Shown: piece by piece, positions 1-6,973 of the stretch | Layout of the letters: each line of letters starts with the position of its first letter | How positions within the stretch are numbered: position 1 is the stretch's first letter | From: an uncultured Actinomycetes bacterium | GTDB lineage: Bacteria; Actinomycetota; Actinomycetes; S36-B12 | NCBI GenBank assembly: GCA_913061025.1 | Contig: CAJXUJ010000012.1 | Coordinates: 1 to 16,976 of the forward strand | Reading direction: 5' to 3' | DNA length: 16,976 bases | The notes under the pieces: model-generated | Told to the model about the DNA's origin: nothing | Databases searched by the model: none | Seen by the model: the letters and a program-made list of their open reading frames with translations, nothing else | Translations under genes and position numbers: made by a program

Positions 1-216
1 GGCTACCGGGCCTCGGCTGTCGCTTCGGTGATGCAGAACCTGGGCTGGGACAACGTGGTGCACGTGGACGACAACTTCGGAAACGCTGCCGTAGCCGGCC
101 TGGAGATCGTCAGTGAAGAGGCTCCCGCTCGCGAGCCGGGCTGGACCTGGACCGCGTCACGTGCCAGCGTTCGAGAGTTCGATCCGAATGCCGTGAAGGG
201 CAGCGTCACCGCCTAG
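1..216 (+). CDS. Rhodanese-domain protein, C-terminal fragment
   Basis: The reading frame is open from base 1 and ends at TAG 214-216, giving the last 71 residues; the 5' part lies outside the window. It opens with GYRAS followed by VASVMQNLGW and VHVDDNFGNAAVAGLEI. This resembles the segment just after the active-site cysteine loop (CxSGYRAS) of rhodanese domains through to the domain's end, so the catalytic cysteine would lie just upstream. Rhodanese domains transfer or bind sulfane sulfur. This GYRAS variant is common in the C-terminal domain of metallo-beta-lactamase persulfide dioxygenase/rhodanese fusions, but the upstream part is not visible, so a fusion is only a guess. About 35 tail residues follow the domain. 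An inverted repeat starts 10 bases after the stop. Confidence 0.7.
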   Translation, partial: GYRASAVASVMQNLGWDNVVHVDDNFGNAAVAGLEIVSEEAPAREPGWTWTASRASVREFDPNAVKGSVTA

Positions 217-225
217 CAGTCTGGA

Positions 226-255
226 TTTCGTGTCGGCCATTTGTTCGACACGAAA
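226..255. terminator. Perfect 10-bp inverted repeat after the rhodanese gene; possible terminator or operator
   Basis: The arms TTTCGTGTCG (226-235) and CGACACGAAA (246-255) are exact reverse complements around a 10-base loop. The repeat begins 10 bases after the stop at 216 and lies about 85 bases before fbiC. There is no T-run after the right arm. A hairpin without a U-tail fits many actinobacterial terminators, but the symmetry and position upstream of fbiC would also suit a dimeric repressor site. A second, weaker repeat (ATCGTG 284-289 / CACGAT 295-300) lies between it and fbiC. I saw no convincing -35/-10 pair for fbiC in 217-339. Confidence 0.5.
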
Positions 256-339
256 AGGTTCGACAGTCGACGACCCTCGACCGATCGTGTATGCCACGAT
301 ACGAGTCGGGGGTCGTTGACGTTCATTGGAGGAATGCCC

Positions 340-2637
340 GTGGGTAGGCAGCGCACGTCCACCCGCGTGACGTACTCGCCGAAGGTTTTCATCCCGCTTA
401 CGCACCTATGTCGAGACCGTTGCGGGTACTGCACCTTTGCGCAGGCGCCTCGACACCTTCCGGCTCCGTACTTGTCGCTTGATGAAGTCGAGAACATCGC
501 CACGCAGGGCGCTCGGGCTGGTTGCCACGAGGCGCTCTTCACTCTCGGCGAGTATCCGGAGGAGCGCTACGCCGAGGCCCGAAAGTGGCTCGATGACAAC
601 GGGTATGCCTCGACTGTCGACTATCTGGTAGCCGCCTGCCAACGCGTCCTCGACACCACCGGACTCCTTCCGCACGCCAATGCTGGAGCCCTCGGTCGAG
701 ACGACCTTGCGCGGCTTCGGACAGTCGCCCCGAGTCAGGGGATGATGATCGAATCGCTTAACCCGGATCTGGCCGCCCACCGCGGTGCGCCCGACAAGGA
801 CCCTCAGCGTCGGCTCGCAACCTTGGAATATGCCGGTGAACTCGCCATCCCCTTCACCACGGGGATCCTGGTGGGCTTCGGCGAGTCACGCGAGGATCGC
901 ATCGAGGCGCTCGAAGCGATTGCCGCGAGTCATGGGCGTCACGGCCATGTGCAGGAAGTAATTGTTCAGAACTTCGTGCCCAAGGCAGGGACGGCGATGC
1001 GCGGTGCGCCAGCCTGCTCGATGGAAGACCTTGTCGATGCCATTGAGCTCGCCTGCACCATCCTCCCGCCGGACGTCCATGTCCAGGCGCCACCCAATCT
1101 CGTAGACGACATCGGGGCCCTTCTCGATGCGGGTATCGATGATTTCGGTGGAGTCTCGCCCGTGACCGCCGATCACGTGAACCCCGAACGCCCCTGGCCG
1201 GCGCTCGACGCGCTCCGGGACGCAGCCGAATCCCGAGGCCTGGAGCTTGCTCCGCGACTCACGGTGTATCCGGAGTTCGCGCTGGACGCTGATCGCTGGA
1301 TCGACAGCGATCTCCACTTCGCTGTTCTCGACAGGAGCGATGCCGAGGGGCTGGGTCGCGATGATCCGGGCGCGGTGTTCCCGGAGGCCTATGCCGATGC
1401 GGCCAATGTTGGAACGGGTGCCGAGGTTGTTCAGATCGGACGACGTTCCACGGCGTGGTACTCCGGTGCCGATCGCACTCCGACCACCCTCATTCCGGCT
1501 CGGGTAAGCATCTCCGGGGGCGTTCGCGAGGTTCTGGACGGGGTCGTGAGCGGAGAGCGGGTGGGGGCACCTGAGTTGGCCGTCTTGTTCGCCGCGCGTG
1601 GACGTGAGGTCGCGGCGATCGCAGAAGTGGCCGATGAACTTCGGTCACAGGTCAATGGTGATGGCGTCACTTTCGTCCGCAATCGGAATATCAACTACAC
1701 GAACGTGTGCACCTACAAGTGCACCTTCTGCGGCTTCTCGAAGGGCCCGTTGTCGCTGAATCTTCGAGGACGCCCGTATCTCCTCGACGATGATGAGATC
1801 GTCGCGCGCGTGGTGGAGGCGGCATCACTCGGCGCTACCGAGGTTTGTCTCCAGGGAGGTATCCACCCGGACTTCGACGGTGACTATTACGTCCGGGTCA
1901 CCGATGTGGTGAAAGCCGCCGTGCCGTCGATGCACGTCCACGGCTTTACTGCTCTCGAGGTGCTCGAGGGTTCCCGCCGTCTCGGGGAACCACTGGACTC
2001 CTATCTCGCCCGGATCAAAGAAGCGGGGCTGGCGTCCCTACCCGGAACGGCCGCCGAGATCTTGCACGACGACGTCCGAGCGATCCTGTGCCCAGACAAG
2101 GTCACCACCGAGGAATGGCTGATGGTGCACGAGACGGCACACAACCTCGGACTGCGATCCAACGTCACCATCATGTTCGGGAGTGTGGAACAGCCCGAAC
2201 ATTGGATCTCCCACATCCTCGCCACCCGTGACCTTCAAGATCGCACCGGCGGTTTCACCGAGTTCATCCCCCTTCCTTTCGTGCACATGGCTTCACCGGT
2301 CTACCTCAAGCGTCGGGCCCGACGTGGACCGACCTGGCGCGAAGTAGTCCTCATGCACGCAATCGGACGGATCGCGTACCACGGCTCCATCCCGAATGTG
2401 CAAGCGTCATGGGTCAAGTTGGGCATCCCTGGAGTGCTGCAACTACTTCAAGGCGGCGTCAACGATGTCGGTGGGACGCTGATGGACGAGAACATCTCGC
2501 GGGCGGCCGGTGCCGCTCATGGACAGGGGCTCGACGACGACGACCTTCGACGTCAGGTGGAGGGGATCGGCCGTCGTCTCGTTCAACGCACCACGCTTTA
2601 TGCAGACGCATCCAACATTCAGGAGGTCGCAGGATGA
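340..2637 (+). CDS. fbiC: F0 synthase (FbiC), fused CofG-CofH radical SAM enzyme
   Basis: FbiC makes F0 (7,8-didemethyl-8-hydroxy-5-deazariboflavin), the chromophore of coenzyme F420, from tyrosine and 5-amino-6-ribitylaminouracil using two radical SAM centres. Two CxxxCxxC clusters are visible: CRDRCGYC at residues 24-31 (CofG-like half) and CTYKCTFC at residues 457-464 (CofH-like half). Other family segments are TYSPKVFIPLT, EALFTLGE, APPNLVDD, GGVSPVTADHVNPERPWP, LQGGIHPDF and FTEFIPLPFVH. From GTG 340 the protein has 765 residues, shorter than the roughly 850 I recall for mycobacterial FbiC, because the N-terminal helical extension is absent. The GGAGG at 328-332 lies 7 bases from GTG 340 but only 1 base from ATG 334, so GTG 340 is preferred. 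The stop overlaps the next start (ATGA). Confidence 0.95.
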   Translation: MGRQRTSTRVTYSPKVFIPLTHLCRDRCGYCTFAQAPRHLPAPYLSLDEVENIATQGARAGCHEALFTLGEYPEERYAEARKWLDDNGYASTVDYLVAACQRVLDTTGLLPHANAGALGRDDLARLRTVAPSQGMMIESLNPDLAAHRGAPDKDPQRRLATLEYAGELAIPFTTGILVGFGESREDRIEALEAIAASHGRHGHVQEVIVQNFVPKAGTAMRGAPACSMEDLVDAIELACTILPPDVHVQAPPNLVDDIGALLDAGIDDFGGVSPVTADHVNPERPWPALDALRDAAESRGLELAPRLTVYPEFALDADRWIDSDLHFAVLDRSDAEGLGRDDPGAVFPEAYADAANVGTGAEVVQIGRRSTAWYSGADRTPTTLIPARVSISGGVREVLDGVVSGERVGAPELAVLFAARGREVAAIAEVADELRSQVNGDGVTFVRNRNINYTNVCTYKCTFCGFSKGPLSLNLRGRPYLLDDDEIVARVVEAASLGATEVCLQGGIHPDFDGDYYVRVTDVVKAAVPSMHVHGFTALEVLEGSRRLGEPLDSYLARIKEAGLASLPGTAAEILHDDVRAILCPDKVTTEEWLMVHETAHNLGLRSNVTIMFGSVEQPEHWISHILATRDLQDRTGGFTEFIPLPFVHMASPVYLKRRARRGPTWREVVLMHAIGRIAYHGSIPNVQASWVKLGIPGVLQLLQGGVNDVGGTLMDENISRAAGAAHGQGLDDDDLRRQVEGIGRRLVQRTTLYADASNIQEVAG

Positions 2638-3188
2638 AGATTCGCTCGGTTCACTCGGGGGTCCAGGAAACCCATCGTGAGGCACAAGCACCCATCGATC
2701 CGGCAACTGTCGTTGCCACCTGCGCGGTTGTGGTTGAGAACCCGCTCGCGGGTCAGGGGAGAGTCGATGACCTCTCGGAAATGGAAGCCCTCGGTGCCGA
2801 AGCCGCTGATTTTCTCGTCGGTCGCTGTATCGCGATGCTCGAAGCCGTCGGATGCACTGCCGCGGATGTTCGCGGTTACGGCAAGGGCGCGATAGTGGGC
2901 GTCGATGGCGACCGGGAACACAGCGCTGCCATCTTGCATCCGCGCTTCGGTGCTCCGGTACGAGCAGCCATCGGTGGGGGAGCCGACATCATCCCCGGCA
3001 CTAAGAAGGTGGCCGGGCCGGGAGCGCCGATCACGATGCCGATCGGGAACAAGGATGATCGGTGGGTGTTCGACGACATGGATGCTGTGGACATCGTCGT
3101 GCCCGATGCCCCGCACTCTGACGAGATCGTGATCGCTCTCGCACTGTCGTGCGGTGGGCGTCCCGGAGCTCGTGTTCAAAAGCCGTAG
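2634..3188 (+). CDS. DUF1185 / 'amino acid synthesis' (AmS) family protein
   Basis: This 184-residue protein matches my memory of the PF06684 (DUF1185, AmS) family along its whole length: MKIR start, a VVENPLAGQGRVDDLS segment (34-48), YGKGAIVG (82-89), EHSAAILHPRFG (95-106), IIPGTKKVAGPG (119-130) and VPDAPHSDEIVIALAL ending in GGRPGARV. The biochemical role of the family is unsettled; structural genomics members have a compact alpha/beta fold compared with chorismate-mutase-like proteins, and the 'amino acid synthesis' name rests on weak evidence. Lys84 and His102 lie in the most family-like segments and are candidate functional residues (inference). The AGGAGG at 2621-2626 is 7 bases from ATG 2634, and the ATGA overlap with fbiC indicates translational coupling. 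Co-expression with F420 synthesis hints at a role near F420-dependent redox chemistry. Confidence 0.85.
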   Translation: MKIRSVHSGVQETHREAQAPIDPATVVATCAVVVENPLAGQGRVDDLSEMEALGAEAADFLVGRCIAMLEAVGCTAADVRGYGKGAIVGVDGDREHSAAILHPRFGAPVRAAIGGGADIIPGTKKVAGPGAPITMPIGNKDDRWVFDDMDAVDIVVPDAPHSDEIVIALALSCGGRPGARVQKP

Positions 3189-3221
3189 CGCTGAGATCGA
3201 AGAGCGAGAAAGGTTGCCCCC

Positions 3222-3527
3222 GTGTTCAAAGCAATGATCCTGCTCACCCGTCGAGCCGACATGACCAGCCAGGAATTCGCCAACTGGTGGCTTGATGAAC
3301 ACGCGCCCCGTGCGCGTGAGTTGCCGGGGGTCCGCGAGATCCGATTCAATCTGGTGATCGATGCCGAAGACATCGATGGCGTTGCAGAACTCTGGTTCGA
3401 TTCCCGAGCGGACTTCGAAGCGGCCTACGCAACCGACGTCGGCAAGGCGGTAGCGCAGGATTCACTCGATCATGTGGCATCTCGGGTTCGGTTGCTGGTC
3501 GAGGAGAACCAGATCCTCGAGCCGTGA
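3222..3527 (+). CDS. EthD family protein
   Basis: This 101-residue protein begins MFKAMILLTRRADMTSQEF, followed by WWLDEHAPRARELPGVREI. That is the EthD arrangement: a short beta strand, a 'Met-x-x-Glu-Phe' helix and an H-x-P segment in a dimeric ferredoxin-like alpha+beta barrel. EthD was named for the ethyl tert-butyl ether degradation cluster of Rhodococcus, where it is needed alongside a cytochrome P450 although its exact role is unclear. Here too a P450 follows immediately. The start is GTG 3222 with GAAAGG at 3208-3213 (8-base spacing). The 33-base gap from the previous gene is the only gap in this operon, and the stop overlaps the P450 start (GTGA, 3524-3527). Related fold families include antibiotic-biosynthesis monooxygenases and heme-binding stress proteins, so a catalytic role is not excluded. 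Confidence 0.85.
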   Translation: MFKAMILLTRRADMTSQEFANWWLDEHAPRARELPGVREIRFNLVIDAEDIDGVAELWFDSRADFEAAYATDVGKAVAQDSLDHVASRVRLLVEENQILEP

Positions 3528-4879
3528 GTAGACAACCCGAGAGCTTCCTCGGGACCCCGGCGACCGCTCCCGGTCCGCTGGGTCCGCAGATGCTCACGTC
3601 CATGGGTGCGATCAGGAAGGATCCGCTCGCCTACTTGGACCGGGTGTGGCGTGAGCACGGGGACATTGCCCAGTTCCCGATTCCGCGCCCGCCGAGCTAT
3701 CTGGTCAACAGTCCGGCCGGTGTCCGACACGTCTTGGTCGATAACGCACGCAACTACGGGAAATCGACGATTCAATACCGGGCGTTGTCGCTGGTCACGG
3801 GTGAAGGGCTACTGACCTCGGACGGTGACACCTGGCGCACCCAGCGTCGCGTCATGCAACCGGCCTTCCACCACTCGGCGCTGGAAGCCGTTGGTGATCA
3901 CGTGGCGCGGGCGGCGTCGCGAGTGGCGGGGCAATGGCGTGCCTATCCGCAGGGGACTGTCATCGACGTCGACGCGTTCATGATGGGTGCGGCCCTGGAA
4001 GTCGTGGCGGCTGCCCTGATGAGCACCGACCTGACGGGACAGTCCGGGGAGATAGCCGCCGCAACGTTGGATGCGCTCGATGTTGTGGTGGCTCGCGCGC
4101 GAGTACCGATCACTCCACCGGCATGGCTACCCACTCCTGCCAATCGAGTATTGAAACGTTCGGTCGCGCGCCTAGATGCGGCGGTGACCACGATGGTCGA
4201 GGCGCGGCGGGACGAGCCCGGTGAGGATCTGCTCGGCCTGTTGCTGTCCATGCAGGATGAAAGTGGCCGCTCCCTGTCGGTCGAACAGATCCGGGATCAG
4301 TTGGTGACCTTCATCGTGGCTGGACACGAAACGGTGGCGAGTGCCCTGGGTTGGGCCTGGGGCCTGCTCGCTGAGCACCCCGAACTGGGTGACAAGGTGG
4401 CGGCCGAGGCCGATCGGGTAGCGCCGGGCCGACCAATTGGATTCGGGGACTACTCCGAACTCACCTACTCCAAATGGGTTGTCGAAGAGACTCTCCGGCT
4501 CTACCCGCCGGCCTGGTTGATCACTCGTTCGACCAAGCAGGCTGATGTGATCGACGGCGTTGACGTTCCTGCGGGATCGCTGATCATCATGAGCCCCTGG
4601 CTGCTCCATCGGCATCCGGAACTGTGGTCGAACGCAGAGTCATTCGACCCGGATCGGTTCTCCGGCGACATCCCCAGGTTCGCGCACATTCCGTTCGGGG
4701 CAGGACCCAGGCTGTGCATAGGGAGGGACTTCTCCTACGTCGAAGCCACGATGTTGATCGCGGAACTCGGGCGTCAGTTCCGCGTTCGGTTCCCCGATGG
4801 TGAGCGTCTACCTGATGGGGATCCGTTGGTGACCATTCGACCTCGCGGCGGAATGCCGGTTCTTGTTTCCCCGAGGTAA
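3524..4879 (+). CDS. Cytochrome P450
   Basis: This 451-residue heme monooxygenase shows all core P450 motifs. The I-helix oxygen-activation motif is AGHET (266-270). The K-helix ExxR is E322-T-L-R325, followed by LYPPAW. The heme-binding loop is FGAGPRLCIG with proximal ligand Cys398. The C-helix WRTQRRVMQPAFHH motif and AGHET resemble the CYP4/CYP102-like ('class E') branch more than the short bacterial CYP105 type. No membrane anchor or fused reductase is seen, so it should be soluble and need a ferredoxin and reductase, neither of which is in the window. Substrate is unknown. GTG 3524 overlaps the EthD stop, and no well-spaced ribosome-binding site is visible (GAGGAG at 3501-3506 is too far), consistent with translational coupling. 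Its stop lies 3 bases from that of the convergent CBS gene. Confidence 0.93.
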   Translation: MSRQPESFLGTPATAPGPLGPQMLTSMGAIRKDPLAYLDRVWREHGDIAQFPIPRPPSYLVNSPAGVRHVLVDNARNYGKSTIQYRALSLVTGEGLLTSDGDTWRTQRRVMQPAFHHSALEAVGDHVARAASRVAGQWRAYPQGTVIDVDAFMMGAALEVVAAALMSTDLTGQSGEIAAATLDALDVVVARARVPITPPAWLPTPANRVLKRSVARLDAAVTTMVEARRDEPGEDLLGLLLSMQDESGRSLSVEQIRDQLVTFIVAGHETVASALGWAWGLLAEHPELGDKVAAEADRVAPGRPIGFGDYSELTYSKWVVEETLRLYPPAWLITRSTKQADVIDGVDVPAGSLIIMSPWLLHRHPELWSNAESFDPDRFSGDIPRFAHIPFGAGPRLCIGRDFSYVEATMLIAELGRQFRVRFPDGERLPDGDPLVTIRPRGGMPVLVSPR

Positions 4880-4882
4880 CCG

Positions 4883-5317
4883 TTAGCCGCCCTGGGTGAT
4901 GTAGTCCACCAAAGCGGAACGTTCGGTTTCGAGTTCGTCCATTCGATTCTTCACAACGTCGCCGATGGAGACGAGACCGGCGAGTGTGCCGGAATCGTCG
5001 AGCACCGGAATGTGGCGGATCCGGCGCTCGGTCATGATCTGCATCAGCTCTGCGACGTCTGCGGAATCGGCTGCCGTCACAACTTCGCTTGTCATGATTG
5101 CTGCGACCGTGTCGGTGAGTGCATTGGGGTTGGTTCCAAGAGCGCGAACAACGTCGCGTTCGGAGACGATGCCGGCGATGTTTCCTGATCCATCGAGTAC
5201 GAGAAGAGCGCCGACGCGGTGTTCGCACAACGCATCCACAAGTTGAGCAACCGTTGCATCGGGGGAAATCGAGAAAATCTGTTGGCCCTTGTTGGTCAAA
5301 ATCGACGTTACCTGCAT
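4883..5317 (-). CDS. Two-CBS-domain protein
   Basis: This 144-residue protein consists of two CBS domains, at about residues 8-62 and 70-128. Recognisable segments are VGALLVLDGSGNIAGIVSERDVVRAL in the first and MTERRIRHIPVLDDSGTLAGLVSIGDVVK in the second, followed by a short C-terminal helix. Paired CBS domains form a Bateman module that usually binds adenosine nucleotides. Stand-alone proteins of this size are common in actinobacteria and generally lack an assigned function, so partner and ligand are unknown. The ATG at 5317-5315 has GGAGGT at 5323-5328 on the minus strand, 5 bases away, which fixes the start. The gene lies 77 bases after hisN on the same strand, so it may be read through from hisN or have its own promoter; I found no clear one. 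Confidence 0.9.
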   Translation of the reverse strand: MQVTSILTNKGQQIFSISPDATVAQLVDALCEHRVGALLVLDGSGNIAGIVSERDVVRALGTNPNALTDTVAAIMTSEVVTAADSADVAELMQIMTERRIRHIPVLDDSGTLAGLVSIGDVVKNRMDELETERSALVDYITQGG

Positions 5318-5394
5318 CGCGCACCTCCGAGTCCTGGCTACCGGTTGGCACTGCTAGCCGTGGACTCCATAGTGCGCATACTTCGCGCAGGAGG

Positions 5395-6183
5395 CTAGGC
5401 CTTCAGTAGATCTACGACCGAATTGTGAACAAGGCCGTTGGAGGTGACGGCGGAGAACTCCTGTGTTGGATCGTTCCAGGGAATGTCGCTGCCGTCGAAC
5501 CTGGTGATCCGCGCCCCCGCCTGCTCCACGATCGGAATCAAGGCTGCGACGTCGTGCAATTTCAGCGCCGGCTCGGCGGCGATGTCAACGACTCCCTCGG
5601 CAACCATCAGATGAGACCAGAAATCGCCGTAGCCACGTTGACGCCACGTGCTCGTCAGCAATCGGTCCAACGCCTCTGGAGGCCAACCGATGGCGTCGGA
5701 GAAGGCGAACGAGGCATCGGCTATGGAAGCGACGCGGCTGGCGCGGAGTGGACCACGGCGCGAGGAGTTGGGGGGTGCGGTGCAAAAAGCTCCAGCGTCC
5801 GAGCTCGCCCACCAGCGCCGTCCGAGCGCGGGGGCTGATACGACTCCCACCGAAAAATCCGAGCCCTCACGCAGTGCGATGAGGGTGGCCCACACCGGAA
5901 CCCCGCGGACGAAATTCTTTGTCCCATCGATTGGGTCGATGATCCACTCGCGAGTGTTATCGAGTCGATCCTCAAGCGATCCGAATTCCTCGCCGAGGAT
6001 GGCATCGTCGGGTCGCTCAGCAGCGATCATCGAGCGCAACTTTTCCTCGACAGCCCGATCGGCGTCGCTCACCGGTGTCATGTCGGGTTTGGTCTCTACA
6101 ACGAGGTCCGATGCCAGGAACCGGTCGGTAGAGATGACATCGGCGGCATCAGCCATGCGCAGCGCGAGATCGAGGTCATCCAT
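5395..6183 (-). CDS. hisN: Histidinol-phosphatase, inositol monophosphatase family
   Basis: This 262-residue enzyme probably hydrolyses L-histidinol phosphate in histidine biosynthesis. It has the Mg-dependent inositol monophosphatase signatures: GEEFG (64-68), WIIDPIDGTKNF (80-91, metal ligands D83 and D86) and HDVAALIPIVEQAGA (210-224, D211), with His210 where many relatives have Trp. Segments RGVPVWATLIAL, GVVSAPALGRRWWA and RQRGYGDFWSHLMVAEGVVDIAAEP match mycobacterial-type HisN much better than true inositol phosphatases. No strong ribosome-binding site precedes ATG 6183. The upstream same-strand gene ends 11 bases away, so co-transcription is likely. A TAGATT at 9-14 bases before the ATG could also serve as an internal -10 box. 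Specificity between histidinol phosphate and other sugar phosphates cannot be proved from sequence. Confidence 0.88.
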   Translation of the reverse strand: MDDLDLALRMADAADVISTDRFLASDLVVETKPDMTPVSDADRAVEEKLRSMIAAERPDDAILGEEFGSLEDRLDNTREWIIDPIDGTKNFVRGVPVWATLIALREGSDFSVGVVSAPALGRRWWASSDAGAFCTAPPNSSRRGPLRASRVASIADASFAFSDAIGWPPEALDRLLTSTWRQRGYGDFWSHLMVAEGVVDIAAEPALKLHDVAALIPIVEQAGARITRFDGSDIPWNDPTQEFSAVTSNGLVHNSVVDLLKA

Positions 6184-6194
6184 GGCAGATGAAT

Positions 6195-6947
6195 CTATGC
6201 CACGCGCTGAACGAATAGATCAATACTCGTGACATCGGAGTCTTGCCAGCGAGCGCCGCTGGTGTCTGCTGTGTAGGAGTCCCCGGTATCACCGTCGGGG
6301 ATAACCGTGGCGATGCCTTCGATGGGGTGATCGAGATCAATGATCATCCGCGCGACGATGCACGCGGTCAGCAGTTGAGCATCCGAGACACTGTCGTTGC
6401 CTGCGAGATCGATGCCTCCGAGATCGCCGCCTCCAAGATCGTTGGAATCGATGTTGGCAGGCCCGACGTCACAGGACAGGTCGCCCTGTGTAGCGCGTTC
6501 GGTCAGGGTCGGATCGAGCCGCTCCACGTGAACATGGACGTTGAGTAGGCACGAGTCGCCACATTCATCGAGTCGATCGGCGATCGCATCGATCTTCCGG
6601 TAGGCGATGTCCTGGTTGCTCCGGCCGGATTTGGCTCGCGCCTGTACGGGAGTTGCTTCCGCGGCTGTAGTCAAGGCGTAGATCTGTTGCATCCCGAGGG
6701 TTGTCGCCGCTTGTACGAGCGTTGGGGCCGCATTCATCGTTAACGCGGTGGACTGAGCAATCGTTTGGTAGAGGTTTCCCATTGCCATAGCCGGCGCTTC
6801 GCCCACCACCTTGACGTTGGCTTGGGTGACGGCATCTGTGACCTGCGAATTGACATCGGTGTTGGACGCAGCTGATGAGGTGGCTGCTGAGGAGACTGCC
6901 GACGCGGGAATCAGGGCGATGGCCAGGAGGGCGAGCATGACGCGCAT
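6195..6947 (-). CDS. Secreted protein with RebB-like (R-body) domain
   Basis: From ATG 6947 the protein has 250 residues. Residues 1-17 form a typical signal peptide (hydrophobic stretch 4-13, A-S-A before a likely cleavage at 17/18). Residues about 31-94 contain VNSQVTDAVTQANVKVVGE, APAMAMGNLYQT, AQSTALT and LVQAATTLGMQQIYAL. This closely fits the RebB family (Pfam 'killing trait'), whose members build R bodies, coiled protein ribbons known from Caedibacter; it looks about ten residues shorter than usual in the middle. The C-terminal ~155 residues match no family I know and hold four Cys (129, 133, 159, 196) and a three-fold DLxGx repeat. No other reb gene is nearby. No good ribosome-binding site is visible; an upstream ATG at 7064 would add an atypical N-terminus and overlap the divergent gene, so I rejected it. 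Function is unknown. Confidence 0.72.
   Translation of the reverse strand: MRVMLALLAIALIPASAVSSAATSSAASNTDVNSQVTDAVTQANVKVVGEAPAMAMGNLYQTIAQSTALTMNAAPTLVQAATTLGMQQIYALTTAAEATPVQARAKSGRSNQDIAYRKIDAIADRLDECGDSCLLNVHVHVERLDPTLTERATQGDLSCDVGPANIDSNDLGGGDLGGIDLAGNDSVSDAQLLTACIVARMIIDLDHPIEGIATVIPDGDTGDSYTADTSGARWQDSDVTSIDLFVQRVA
6396..6440 (-). repeat. Three 15-bp tandem repeats inside the RebB-like gene
   Basis: Three adjacent 15-base units lie at 6396-6410, 6411-6425 and 6426-6440 and end in the same GAGATC/AAGATC. On the coding strand each gives a pentapeptide beginning Asp-Leu: DLGGG, DLGGI and DLAGN (residues 170-184), followed by another Asp. Units differ at only a few positions, so copy number could change by slippage without breaking the frame. 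Confidence 0.75.
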
Positions 6948-6973
6948 GCAGGAATGCTCGCACGTCGTTCCAC

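Noticed and set aside
241..339. In-frame extension of fbiC back to TTG 241
   Set aside because: It overlaps the perfect inverted repeat, its residues resemble no FbiC N-terminus, and the GGAGG at 328-332 points to a start at 340.
2409..2633. In-frame upstream extension of the DUF1185 gene inside fbiC
   Set aside because: It is the alternate frame of fbiC; the family match and the AGGAGG set the start at ATG 2634.
3173..3230. GTGTTCAAA repeated at the end of the DUF1185 gene and the start of the EthD gene
   Set aside because: Only 9 bases, one copy in each coding frame; probably chance, although a small duplication cannot be excluded.
2619..3302. 227-residue minus-strand frame opposite the DUF1185 gene
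   Set aside because: Low-complexity translation with no recognisable family; it is antisense to a well-supported gene.
4587..5351. 254-residue minus-strand frame rich in Arg
   Set aside because: Arg-rich shadow typical of high-GC antisense or alternate frames; overlaps both the P450 and the CBS gene.
5318..5394. Search for a promoter or hairpin between hisN and the CBS gene
   Set aside because: Only 5-bp inverted repeats (GGCTA/TAGCC) and no well-placed -10 box were seen.
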